A DNA stretch of 64,000 nt from Paenibacillus amylolyticus (GCF_003719335.1 NZ_RIAS01000008.1:1-64000), one strand, 5' to 3'; counted from the first letter of the stretch, positions 38,180-46,737 are shown. The notes: generated by a model not told the origin, from the sequence alone. A program made the numbers and translations.

Positions 38180-40009
38180 TTACTGTCCGGCAGCGCCAGC
38201 TTGCATATGAAGCAGTTTGCTGAAAGTGCCTGACGAATCCATAGATAATTGCTGATAGCCGCCTTCCTGGATGACCCGTCCTTCTTCCAAAACAATGACA
38301 CGGTCTGCGGTTCGGATCGTAGAGAGTCGATGTGCAATGACAATAATTGTGACATGTCCTTTTAATCGTTCGAGCGCTTCATGAATCTGCTGTTCATTTT
38401 CACTGTCGAGTGCACTCGTTGCTTCATCCAATACCAGTACCGAGGGATTGCGAAGCATGGTCCGTGCCAGCACAAGACGCTGACGCTCTCCACCCGACAG
38501 GCGTATACCGCGATCACCTATAATGGTGTCCAGGCCTTGGGGAAGCTTGCGAACGAATGAAGCGGAGGAAGAAAATTGAAGTGCCCGCCACATCTGTTCT
38601 TCACTTGCATCCGGATCAACCAGACGTAAGTTTTCACGAATGCTGGTATGGAACAAAAAAGGATCTTGTGAGACATACCCGATCGAACTTCTCCAGTTCA
38701 GTAACTGTTCCTCAGTCAAAGGTATTCCGTCTATCAGAATACGACCACTCTCAGACTTCACCAGACCCATGATCAGATCAATCAATGTGCTTTTCCCCGC
38801 CCCCGATTTCCCAACAATAGCAGTCATACCTTGAGCCGGAATAAACGCTTGCACGTTCTTTAATGCATACGTGTCACTTCCCTCATAACGATAATTCACA
38901 CCCTCACACATGATGCCGTCCACCAAATCGATTGGAGCAATAGGCTGGGAAGTAGATGTACTTGTCTCTTGCACCAAAGAGATTTGTTCACGGATCTCGC
39001 AGTTTTTCTCCGTCTGATCCTGCAACTCTCTCACCATCCGAAATGCGGGCAGCATCGAGCCGATGTACTCCAGATTAGACTGAATCGCAGTAAACCTTGG
39101 CCATAATCGTGAGAAAATCAAAATAATCAATAACAGGTTGGCTGGAGGCACCGACATCACCTGTAAAGAAAGGTAAATAAACGAAGCAATGATCATCGCC
39201 GCTGATACCCGGTGAATGAGCTGTGTACCTGTATTTAGCTGACTAAACTGCACCACATTACGCTCAATCTGCCTGCATATGCGTTCAAACCAATGGATAT
39301 GGGAGCTCTCCAGCATATTGCTTTTAATATCCTTGATCCCGTTAAAATGCTCCGTGATGCCATAATAATAGCTTTGGGAGAATTCGGAAGTCTGATCTCC
39401 AATCTGTTTGGCACGCCTAACAAACTTTCTTAGTAGTACAAATAACAACAAACCACTGACAAGTACAAGCGATGTGAGCTTTGCGGATAACCAGAAAGCC
39501 AGCCCGATCTGAATCGCTGTAAAAATCAGCGAGGCTGCCATCTGCAAGACTAGACTTGTTCCCTGACTTACCCTGGCAAGTTCTGTGGTTAATATATGGT
39601 TGAAATCGGATTTTCGTTTTTGGAGAAAAAAAGACCACCGTGCCCGAAGTAGTGCACTGTAGGTTTCCAGGCGCAGCGTTCGTATGAATTGCTGCTGAAT
39701 ACGGGTATTGCGAATCGTCTGAAGACGCTGCATCCATGCCTGTCCCGAGAGGATAAATACAAAAGCCAGTAGAACAAGTAGCAATTGACCATTTTCCGAG
39801 AATCGGTGGAGTAGCTCCGTTAACCAGGGGATATGTATACCAGAAGAGCCCATCTCAAAAACACCAATTAAACTTAGCATAGGAACAAGCATGTAGATGC
39901 CGATTCCTTCCATTAAACCAATCAAGATCATAGCTAGCAGATTCCAATATAAAACAGGCCCAGAAATATGATGCAGTTTTCGCATGAAATAGTTTAACTC
40001 GGAGATCAT
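38180..40009 (-). CDS. Lasso peptide ABC exporter
   Basis: The product has 609 residues from the ATG at 40009 (MISELNYFMRK), which overlaps the stop of the nucleotidyltransferase gene as ATGA and follows GAGGGG. The half-transporter has six helices (about 20-310), then Walker A GKSGAGKST, signature LSGGERQRLV, Walker B VLVLDEATSALD and H-loop VIAHRLST. There is no C39 domain. As the last gene of the lasso operon it corresponds to the D component, which exports the mature peptide and often gives immunity. The orientation and tight overlap leave little doubt about membership. No second exporter gene is present. Confidence 0.93.
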   Translation of the reverse strand: MISELNYFMRKLHHISGPVLYWNLLAMILIGLMEGIGIYMLVPMLSLIGVFEMGSSGIHIPWLTELLHRFSENGQLLLVLLAFVFILSGQAWMQRLQTIRNTRIQQQFIRTLRLETYSALLRARWSFFLQKRKSDFNHILTTELARVSQGTSLVLQMAASLIFTAIQIGLAFWLSAKLTSLVLVSGLLLFVLLRKFVRRAKQIGDQTSEFSQSYYYGITEHFNGIKDIKSNMLESSHIHWFERICRQIERNVVQFSQLNTGTQLIHRVSAAMIIASFIYLSLQVMSVPPANLLLIILIFSRLWPRFTAIQSNLEYIGSMLPAFRMVRELQDQTEKNCEIREQISLVQETSTSTSQPIAPIDLVDGIMCEGVNYRYEGSDTYALKNVQAFIPAQGMTAIVGKSGAGKSTLIDLIMGLVKSESGRILIDGIPLTEEQLLNWRSSIGYVSQDPFLFHTSIRENLRLVDPDASEEQMWRALQFSSSASFVRKLPQGLDTIIGDRGIRLSGGERQRLVLARTMLRNPSVLVLDEATSALDSENEQQIHEALERLKGHVTIIVIAHRLSTIRTADRVIVLEEGRVIQEGGYQQLSMDSSGTFSKLLHMQAGAAGQ

Positions 40010-41202
40010 ACCTTTCCCCTCTCTGCCATCGTGCTTTTTTTGAAGCGCCGCCAGAACCAGAGAAATGGACGTAACGGAAAATACAGAAAAAACAGAGAAC
40101 GTGGTAGCGGGAATTGATGCACGTCCCAAGTACTTGGATATAACCGCTCAATAAAGAAAAACCATTTTTGCCTCGTACTACGAAGAGAGAATAAATAAGA
40201 TGGATATTTGTGCAGCTCTTCTGGACTACCTAACATTTCGTTCATAAACATCGCGCCTTCTCTCGCCAGTCGCTTTCCCGTGCGCTCACGCGTAGCCATA
40301 ATCGATAAATACGGATCGCCCAGTGGGGTATTTAGCAGATCCGAAACGAGATGTAGTGTCTGGGAACCGATGGATAAACGCCCCTCTGCTTTCAAACGAC
40401 GTTCTACCTTTTTCATATCGAGCGGCATCGTACGAATCATCTGATCGATATCCAGTAACCACCGCAGTCTGAACCAGCCATGTCTTGCACCATGCGTCAC
40501 TAAATAAACCCATAAATCCTCTCTTTCCAGCATACGTACAGGTGTCTGGGTATACGAACTGAATCGGCTTCGTTTCCACAACAGTTCAAACTCCGTTTCC
40601 CGGCCAGAATCAGGATTAAGCCTCCAATGGATCTCCACTTGAGTGCGCTTGACGGGATGAACATAACAGATATGGTGCTCCCGCCACTTCCAGCTACGAA
40701 CGGTAAGCGCCCTTTCCCCTTCTTTGCACTGGTAACCAAGGTCGACAAGAATACGCCCAGCTTCCTCCACATTCTGAACCGGAATCAAAATATCCAGGTC
40801 TTTCGAAGTCCGCATGGACACATCGCCGTACAAATCATGAGCCAGAGCAGGCCCTTTCAGTGTAATCGTGCGAATTCCACGCTCCCGAAATGCTCCGCAC
40901 ACTTGCTCCATCTCGGCTGTTAAATGTAACATACGGAAGGTATTGATCGTGTACTGCTGTTTTAGGCTCTCTACAACCGCTTCGGGAATTGACGGCAGAT
41001 CCAGCATTTTTAATTTCACATAAATGACAGAATACAGACGATGATGGACCACAAGCTGTAAAAAAAGTGGCCAATCTATCTCGTGCAGCCGGCCCCTGAT
41101 CTCCTCGGAAGTTAGATCTGCCAGATCATCTCTAAGCAGGCTCAAGATTAGCTTGAGCTCCTTCGGAAACCCTGTGGAATACAGTTCAGTTTCATGTGTC
41201 AT
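40006..41202 (-). CDS. Nucleotidyltransferase-fold tailoring protein of the lasso cluster
   Basis: The product has 398 residues from the ATG at 41202, with GGGGAG about 7 bases upstream; it overlaps the B2 gene end by 11 bases. The protein has a nucleotidyltransferase core of the NTP_transf_5 type: ITLKGPALAHDLYGDVSMRT followed by SKDLDILIP (metal-binding DxD) and VEIHWRLNP. Similar genes occur in paeninodin-type clusters, where their substrate is not settled; a role in modifying the peptide, or in immunity, is inferred. The ending (FFLYFPLRPFLWFWRRF) is hydrophobic and basic and might attach to the membrane. Confidence 0.88.
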   Translation of the reverse strand: MTHETELYSTGFPKELKLILSLLRDDLADLTSEEIRGRLHEIDWPLFLQLVVHHRLYSVIYVKLKMLDLPSIPEAVVESLKQQYTINTFRMLHLTAEMEQVCGAFRERGIRTITLKGPALAHDLYGDVSMRTSKDLDILIPVQNVEEAGRILVDLGYQCKEGERALTVRSWKWREHHICYVHPVKRTQVEIHWRLNPDSGRETEFELLWKRSRFSSYTQTPVRMLEREDLWVYLVTHGARHGWFRLRWLLDIDQMIRTMPLDMKKVERRLKAEGRLSIGSQTLHLVSDLLNTPLGDPYLSIMATRERTGKRLAREGAMFMNEMLGSPEELHKYPSYLFSLRSTRQKWFFFIERLYPSTWDVHQFPLPRSLFFLYFPLRPFLWFWRRFKKSTMAERGKV

Positions 41203-41674
41203 AGACAATCTCCCCAGATCCCTTCTCAGGACATCGTTTGCCAAACACGCCGACGACCGTATATTGATCCATCGTATCTGCTCCAGTCACGATCAGCTTC
41301 CCACTTCGCAGCCAGGCGTGTGCCATCAGTTGTCCTTGCTTATTCCGTGCAGTGCCCATATATAACGTACTTGCGATATTACGTCGTTCCAGCATTTTCA
41401 TTGCAGCTATGGCCATGACAAGACATTGGCTTTCCCATAACGTATACTTACTGGCAAGCAAAATAGCTTTTGATATGTTCCTTATTTCAGTCACTTGGGT
41501 GCGATTCAATCCAGTTACAGGTGTTTCGACCATAGGTGTACCCAGCCCCGGAGCAATTTTAGCAAACGGCCTTGCCTTTTGCATTCTCGCCCATGCCAGC
41601 AGGATATAAGCTTCCCATACCAAACGCCTTATCGTACCTGGAAGCGAGAAATACGACTTCACTTTACGAAACAT
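41192..41674 (-). CDS. Lasso peptide leader peptidase B2 (transglutaminase-like)
   Basis: The product has 160 residues. It has the fold and catalytic order of lasso B2 proteases: Cys in LWESQCLVMAIA, His in MAHAWLRSGKL, and a later Asp (GADTMDQYTVVG). B2 removes the leader from the precursor after B1 has delivered it. It lies 4 bases after B1 and overlaps the next gene by 11 bases. The short N-terminal segment (SYFSLPGTIRRLVWEAYILLAWA) is typical of the family. Confidence 0.93.
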   Translation of the reverse strand: MFRKVKSYFSLPGTIRRLVWEAYILLAWARMQKARPFAKIAPGLGTPMVETPVTGLNRTQVTEIRNISKAILLASKYTLWESQCLVMAIAAMKMLERRNIASTLYMGTARNKQGQLMAHAWLRSGKLIVTGADTMDQYTVVGVFGKRCPEKGSGEIVYDT

Positions 41675-41678
41675 GTTC

Positions 41679-41978
41679 TTACACTCCGCGGGAAATATGG
41701 ATTAAACCTTCACGTGAGAGATGCTCCAAAAAAGCCACAACCTGTTCACGGCATTGTTCCGCCTGAATGTCATATTCTGAAGCAAGCGTCTCGATCAAGT
41801 CATTCAGCGTTCTCTCTTCTGCAATCAGTTCCCAGATTCGTCCGCCTGTACTTCCCAGATTGTAATATTTCCCGGAACTGATGCTCATCATCACCTTTTC
41901 GCCACCCATATCACTGACTAAGTTGCCATCCTTCCGGGTTACGACGTCATTCGCATCGATAGGTGTAATTGCTGTCAT
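41679..41978 (-). CDS. Lasso peptide B1, PqqD-like leader-binding protein
   Basis: The product has 99 residues. The PqqD-type RiPP recognition element is clear: GNLVSDMGGEKVMMSISSG, YYNLGSTGGRIWELIAE, and a helical C-terminus (VVAFLEHLSREGLIHI). It binds the precursor leader and hands it to the protease and cyclase. Its start overlaps the kinase gene end by 32 bases, and B2 follows 4 bases later. Confidence 0.94.
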   Translation of the reverse strand: MTAITPIDANDVVTRKDGNLVSDMGGEKVMMSISSGKYYNLGSTGGRIWELIAEERTLNDLIETLASEYDIQAEQCREQVVAFLEHLSREGLIHISRGV

Positions 41979-42921
41979 ATTCTATATGCACTCCTTTGCG
42001 TATATGATTAATGATCCGATCCACCATTTCAAATGCTGTAAAATGGTGCCCCGTTCTGCTAATCCTGTTAATCTCCACACTGGCTGAAAGTCTTGATGCT
42101 GTTTCAAACAACCATTGGGCGAGTCCTTGGCGATTCACCAGTCCACCTCGAAAGGTATGAGAGCAGAGCAAGTGCAGACGTTCCAGACCACTTACCTCCT
42201 GCAAATGCACAGAACCAGATTCCTGGTCCGGCTCAGGTACAAGTTCGTAGATTCCTCCAAGTGGAACAGCCCTCTCGTGGAAGTAGTGCTGAACCGGTAT
42301 GGCGTATTTCGTAATTTCAGCATGCACCGTTGCATAATCCTGCTGCTTCATGCCGAATCCCTCCAGACTGGGCTGCCATAACTTCTGCTGCGGATACCCG
42401 GGCGATACGATGGCTCTTCCTCCAGCGTCCCAGGTCAAGGCTACCACATCATCGGTGAGGAGAGGATACCCACGTGAGGCCAGTGCTGCTGACAACGTAG
42501 ACTTTCCTGCGCCAGAATGCCCAACGAACGCGTAAGCCCAACCATCAATAACAACTGCGCTTCCGTGCAGAGGAAGAATACCACGCTGCATCATAATCAC
42601 GGACATGCATGTCCCGAGGATAAACAGCCTGACTTTTTTCGGATCGGCCCCAGACACTGTGGAGACAACGATTCTCTTGCCATGCTCCATTAAAAACAGA
42701 CCCGTATCTTCGATTCTGAAAAAAAGACAACCGTCCCGCGCTACAAAATTGTCGCTGCCAACCTCCCAACTCTCCCACAACGCTGTCAGATCGAAAGACT
42801 CGATCTGCACATCAGCTACAACCTGCTTCGTTTCGACATCCATAGGTGCACGTTGCAACTCAGGCATCAGAATGTGACTCAACCAGCGTAAACCATAAGC
42901 TTCATAGTGCACAGGCAACAC
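41947..42921 (-). CDS. HPr-kinase-like lasso peptide kinase
   Basis: The product has 324 residues. The start is GTG 42921, with GGAGGT about 8 bases upstream. The C-terminal kinase part has Walker A GHSGAGKST, then LLTDDVVAL and a distal region typical of HPr kinase-like RiPP enzymes. In the paeninodin cluster the homologous enzyme phosphorylates the C-terminal Ser of the lasso peptide, and the core predicted here also ends in Ser. It follows the precursor gene but is separated from it by a terminator hairpin. Genuine HprK is unlikely given the long N-terminal region and the context. Confidence 0.9.
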   Translation of the reverse strand: MLPVHYEAYGLRWLSHILMPELQRAPMDVETKQVVADVQIESFDLTALWESWEVGSDNFVARDGCLFFRIEDTGLFLMEHGKRIVVSTVSGADPKKVRLFILGTCMSVIMMQRGILPLHGSAVVIDGWAYAFVGHSGAGKSTLSAALASRGYPLLTDDVVALTWDAGGRAIVSPGYPQQKLWQPSLEGFGMKQQDYATVHAEITKYAIPVQHYFHERAVPLGGIYELVPEPDQESGSVHLQEVSGLERLHLLCSHTFRGGLVNRQGLAQWLFETASRLSASVEINRISRTGHHFTAFEMVDRIINHIRKGVHIEYDSNYTYRCE

Positions 42922-42956
42922 GAAAGCGTACCTCCTTCATTCATTTTATAGATATG

Positions 42957-42994
42957 AAAAAAAGCCCTGATATTCATAAGCTCAATATTAGGGC
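42957..42994 (-). terminator. Internal terminator between the lasso precursor and the kinase gene
   Basis: The arms GCCCTGATATT and AATATTAGGGC form the stem around CATAAGCTC, and on the minus strand seven T follow. It lies 68 bases after the precursor stop and 36 before the kinase start. Partial termination would give more precursor mRNA than mRNA for the downstream enzymes. Confidence 0.8.
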
Positions 42995-43062
42995 GGAGGC
43001 GAAAAGGCTGATCGGTTGCATTTCCGCCCTTTAAGTATGAACTAGCTGGGGAAACTACAAAA

Positions 43063-43200
43063 TTAGGACGTTGGATCGTACATGTCGGCATCGTGGACAG
43101 TGATCCAGTCGATTTGTCTGTATCCTACCCCTGCCATCGTTTCATTCACGTCCAACACTTCAAGAACGGGTGCTTGCCATTCCTTTTTTTCGTTTTGCAT
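43063..43200 (-). CDS. Lasso peptide precursor (paeninodin type)
   Basis: The precursor has 45 residues, with AAAGGAGGTGA about 7 bases before the ATG. The leader is residues 1-22 (EWQAPVLEVLDVNETM), with the usual Thr at -2 and a W-x-x-P-x-LE-x-LD motif for B1 binding. The core is 23 residues. The ring segment is AGVGYRQID: Ala1 amine linked to the Asp9 side chain, the same ring size and residues used in paeninodin. The tail is WITVHDADMYDPTS, ending in Ser23, the expected phosphorylation site. Tyr19 lies among Asp15, Asp17 and Asp20, a context typical of tyrosine sulfation. It sits 41 bases after the cyclase gene. Maturation is predicted, not shown. Confidence 0.93.
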   Translation of the reverse strand: MQNEKKEWQAPVLEVLDVNETMAGVGYRQIDWITVHDADMYDPTS

Positions 43201-43241
43201 CGTTTTCACCTCCTTTCAAGAGCATATACCTTTGCCTTGGA

Positions 43242-45173
43242 TCAAAACTTCTGAATAAAGCGGTACACAATTAAACTGTGCATCATCAAACGCAAATCTG
43301 GATGGGATGCCAGTTCGGGCCTGGGACTTGGAAAATTAGCCAGAGCTGATTTAATCCGATCCGTGTTTAATATGCCGGCAACCTGACTGTCAGAACACAA
43401 GGTATGCAGTTCCGAGGTAAACGTCTGCCAGTCAGGCAAAATACGGTGTAGCCAGTCCGCAGGCTGTACGCCCCGTACACGCTGATTAAGCCTCACTTTG
43501 TCCGGCAATTCCGGTGATGTAGCTCGGCGAATGAGTGAACGATCCGTTCCCTGTCTTACATACTGCTCAATCGGTACGGAGAGACAAAATCGGATCACTC
43601 TTGGATCACTTGTGGGATCGCGTTCCCATGCCCGGTAACGAAGGGAACATTTGGTGGCGACGGCCCCATTTTTATTCGCGATCGCTAGATTGTTGAACTT
43701 GTCGGCTCGCACCTGTAGTGCATCGGCTCGGGCACCGCCCTGGAGTACAAGGATGGATTTAAGTCGCTCCAGCACGCCTGTTCTCCGGGCCAGATCTGGA
43801 TGAATCAGTTGTGCTCCTGCAGGCTGAGCTGTCCCCTTGTTATTTCCTTTGAACCAGTCTGGGAACGCTTTACGGCCTGTGATCCGGGCGATGCGTGAGA
43901 ATGCCATCCCTGTTCGTTCGCTGTACTGTTGCATCTCACGGAGCCAGCGGAAATATCGGCCACTTTTCAGTAGACTAGCGTAATAATCAAGTGCAGGTCC
44001 CCATGAGATCGTAAAATTGCCACGTGCGCCTGTCAGCAAAATGCCGGCATCCTGCTCACTCGCTTTTTCATAAAATCCACGGATCCAGAATGAATTTTCA
44101 AAGTATTTATAAGGCATCTCCATCATGTTCAGCCACGTATCCACTTCACTGAGAGGACTACGTCCTTCAAAATCGAGATAGTTTTCCGAGATATTGCCTA
44201 CGTGATTAATGGTGGAACGAATAAATGGTCGCTCGTCTGCTAGTAACGTTTTTGACGTGTAGTCCGTAAAATCCGGAACAGGCACGTAGCTGTAAGCTTG
44301 AAGCTGCTTCCCCTGACTCCGGAGCGTTCCGGAAGCAAAACCGGCAACAGCCCCTGAATCCAGTCCACCACTTAATGCCGCTGCAACCTGTCTATGCGTC
44401 CGTAAGCGCGAACCTACGGCTTGGCTAAACACCTCACGAAAAGCTTCTACATATTCATCATCCGATTTGAGTCGAAGCGGTTCTACATCATCCCAGCGAT
44501 GATATTGCCTGAGTTCAATCTTCCCGTTTCGAAACGTCAGCGTATGCGCAGAGGGCAACTGATTCACTCCGCGATACACTGTGGAATGAATATCAGCCGA
44601 ATCATGCATGTCAGGAATGGCCAAAAATTCGGATAACCAGTTTTCGTCGAGTGCCTTCTGTACCCCTCCCAGTTCAAGCAATGGCTTCATCAACGTACAG
44701 AAAGCAAATCGTGAACCGTCATGTCGGTAATAAAATGCCCGCATGCCCGTGATATCCCTGGCAGCAAACAACATGCGGCGGCGTTCATCCCAGATCGCAA
44801 ATACAAAGTCCCCTAGTAGATAACTGGCTACATCTTCCCCCCAGCGCCGATACGCGCGCAGAATCAGTTCGCTGTCCGCCAGTCCAGCCAGCTCTGCTCG
44901 TGAAATCTGCAACTGATCGGCCAATTGCTCACGGTTATCCAAAATGGCATCTGAAGTGATGGTCAATTGACTTTCTTCATCATACAGAGGCAATTTCTCG
45001 TTCACGGACTCCAGCGTAATCCACTGAGCATGGCAACTGAGGAACGCCTCATCCCCTTTCCATACCCCCGTTGTATCTGCCGGGATATGCCCAAGACTTG
45101 CATAGAGTCGCCAGCTGTCCTCCCATAGCGCTTGCTGACCTTCTTTATGTACGATTCCAGCTATAGCGCTCAT
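43242..45173 (-). CDS. Lasso cyclase (asparagine synthetase-like)
   Basis: The product has 643 residues. An N-terminal glutamine amidotransferase-like domain starts MSAIAGIVHKEG, with Ser instead of the catalytic Cys at position 2, so it cannot hydrolyse glutamine; this loss is common in lasso cyclases. The C-terminal ATP-binding domain has VAAALSGGLDSGAVAGFA (pyrophosphate loop SGGLDS) and the family segments NFTISWGPALDYY and VRLNQRVRGVQPADW. It activates the Asp9 side chain by adenylation and closes the macrolactam. The gene overlaps the sulfotransferase stop by 4 bases and is followed by the precursor gene. Confidence 0.94.
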   Translation of the reverse strand: MSAIAGIVHKEGQQALWEDSWRLYASLGHIPADTTGVWKGDEAFLSCHAQWITLESVNEKLPLYDEESQLTITSDAILDNREQLADQLQISRAELAGLADSELILRAYRRWGEDVASYLLGDFVFAIWDERRRMLFAARDITGMRAFYYRHDGSRFAFCTLMKPLLELGGVQKALDENWLSEFLAIPDMHDSADIHSTVYRGVNQLPSAHTLTFRNGKIELRQYHRWDDVEPLRLKSDDEYVEAFREVFSQAVGSRLRTHRQVAAALSGGLDSGAVAGFASGTLRSQGKQLQAYSYVPVPDFTDYTSKTLLADERPFIRSTINHVGNISENYLDFEGRSPLSEVDTWLNMMEMPYKYFENSFWIRGFYEKASEQDAGILLTGARGNFTISWGPALDYYASLLKSGRYFRWLREMQQYSERTGMAFSRIARITGRKAFPDWFKGNNKGTAQPAGAQLIHPDLARRTGVLERLKSILVLQGGARADALQVRADKFNNLAIANKNGAVATKCSLRYRAWERDPTSDPRVIRFCLSVPIEQYVRQGTDRSLIRRATSPELPDKVRLNQRVRGVQPADWLHRILPDWQTFTSELHTLCSDSQVAGILNTDRIKSALANFPSPRPELASHPDLRLMMHSLIVYRFIQKF

Positions 45174-46501
45174 GACTTTCCTCCCCGAACGATTTTGCGC
45201 TGGGATGCCCAGGCGCTAATTCGATGACCAAATGGTATCCATGATTTAATTCGCTGCAATTTGCTGTGGGCAGCGTGCAGCTGTTTCTTCAATCGTTCCC
45301 GCTCCGTATACCCACGTTCCAGCCGCTGATCCGCTGCGCGAAGAGCTGCCTGTAACTGTCTGATCGTGGCCATAGCGGCTAGTGCAGGGTCCATCTTTGC
45401 GGTTTCGTGTCCCTCACTACCGCTACTCGCAGGAGACCAATCTTTGTCGCCATTCATCGGCGCTTCCATGCGGTAATTCGGTTGCCAACGACACTCCGTT
45501 GCCAGTACTAACTGTTGCTTGAGCCGCTCCAATATCTCCGCATCCGGCTCTGCCTGAAACTGGACTCCCGTCCAATCTTCAGCTTCCTGCAGCTGTTCGC
45601 TGTACCCCATCCGGTGGAACAGGTTCGCACCAAGTACACGGCAATACAGTTCAACTTCTCGCCGTTCGAGTATATTTTTCCAGTTGTTAACAGAATCCTG
45701 ATGTGCCTCCTGATGTGATGAAAGGAAGGGGTCCCCGACGCCCATACTATAGAACATGTCAGCTTTCGTACTATCAACAAACTGACCATACCGCTCCATG
45801 CCTTGTTCATAAGTAATGCCTAGAAAAGCACATAACTTCTCCAGTTCTTCCTGTGGTTTCATGACAAGTTGCTCATACTTCAATTCGTAGGCCAAAGGAT
45901 GAGCCTCTGCAAAATAATCATTTAATCGCGTTAGCCCAAGTGTCAGGTCTACGGCTTTCATATTGAGTTTTGAATGATTCAGACTCTGGATCAGATCAAA
46001 ACCTTCGCCGGTATGGCGATTTACTTTTTTAAAGGATGCCGCTACAGAAAGGGGGTTACGCTGAAGATGAATGCGTCTGGACTGCGGAAACAACCGATCC
46101 AGCCATTCAAGCATATAATAATAACGCGGAGATTTATCAACGATGAAGTCTGCTCCGCTCCCTTCCAGAAATCCATTATATATTTCAAGAGCAAAGCTTC
46201 TGCACGCCTTTTCGAAAACATCTTCGGACACCATCGCTTGATAAAATTGACGGATGATGGAACTGCCACCGTAAGCGCGAGAGTCGGCTTTGGACAAATC
46301 GACGAGATTCATCAGAAACCACATCTCCTGTGTGGCAAATATACGACTATGATTTTGTAGCATAACAGTAGATAACGAACTGCCACTACGGGGAATGCAT
46401 AATAAAAAGACAAGTCCGTTTCCTTGCGTATCTATCAATGGCAGCCTCTCCTCTGTAAATTTATAAAATATGCCGTGGGATCGGATCGACCGGATGATCA
46501 T
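45170..46501 (-). CDS. PAPS-dependent sulfotransferase in the lasso cluster
   Basis: The product has 443 residues. The PAPS-binding 5' loop is FLLCIPRSGSSL and the 3' phosphate motif LQRNPLSVAASFKK, with the sulfotransferase helices between. Residues about 345-443 form an extra Ala/Gln/Arg-rich helical tail (AMATIRQLQAALRAADQRLE), possibly a coiled coil. It is the first gene of the lasso operon, immediately upstream of and overlapping the cyclase. ATG 46501 has only a weak AAGG; a TTG at 46438, 6 bases after AGAGGAGAGG, is an alternative start that keeps the whole domain. The likely substrate is the lasso peptide; this is inference from position. Confidence 0.92.
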   Translation of the reverse strand: MIIRSIRSHGIFYKFTEERLPLIDTQGNGLVFLLCIPRSGSSLSTVMLQNHSRIFATQEMWFLMNLVDLSKADSRAYGGSSIIRQFYQAMVSEDVFEKACRSFALEIYNGFLEGSGADFIVDKSPRYYYMLEWLDRLFPQSRRIHLQRNPLSVAASFKKVNRHTGEGFDLIQSLNHSKLNMKAVDLTLGLTRLNDYFAEAHPLAYELKYEQLVMKPQEELEKLCAFLGITYEQGMERYGQFVDSTKADMFYSMGVGDPFLSSHQEAHQDSVNNWKNILERREVELYCRVLGANLFHRMGYSEQLQEAEDWTGVQFQAEPDAEILERLKQQLVLATECRWQPNYRMEAPMNGDKDWSPASSGSEGHETAKMDPALAAMATIRQLQAALRAADQRLERGYTERERLKKQLHAAHSKLQRIKSWIPFGHRISAWASQRKIVRGGKS

Positions 46502-46536
46502 TTACCTTGGAAATGACAGGGGATTTCGACACTCTG

Positions 46537-46590
46537 AGATACAATATGTATTTATACCTTTACTCTATGATACAAAATGTATCATGTCAA
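46537..46590 (-). promoter_or_regulatory. Lasso operon promoter with palindromic operators
   Basis: On the minus strand, -35 TTGACA (46590-46585) and -10 TAGAGT (46567-46562) are 17 bases apart. The spacer is entirely the palindrome TGATACAAAATGTATCA (46568-46584, written on the plus strand; arms 7-3-7, perfect). A second, weaker copy (AGATACAATATGTATTT, 46537-46553, 13 of 17 identical) lies downstream of the -10, centre to centre 31 bases away. This looks like a repressor site pair for an unidentified regulator. Confidence 0.7.
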
Positions 46591-46652
46591 TCTTTTATTT
46601 TCACCTTTTCATACTTTATTCGCTTGCCCATGATCTAAGTACGTAACCATGC

Positions 46653-46699
46653 AAAAAGGCCTCCAGATCCTGTTATGAGATGAACAGAATCCAGAGACC
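46653..46699 (-). terminator. Terminator of the MFS gene
   Basis: On the minus strand an imperfect stem starting GGTCTCTGGATTCTGTT pairs with AACAGGATCTGGAGGCC, followed by TTTTT. Confidence 0.7.
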
Positions 46700-46737
46700 G
46701 AGATAAAACAATAACAGATACGACACACATACCATAC

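Noticed and set aside
41947..42921. Genuine HPr kinase/phosphorylase
   Set aside because: The Walker A region is similar, but the N-terminal half differs and the gene lies within the lasso operon.
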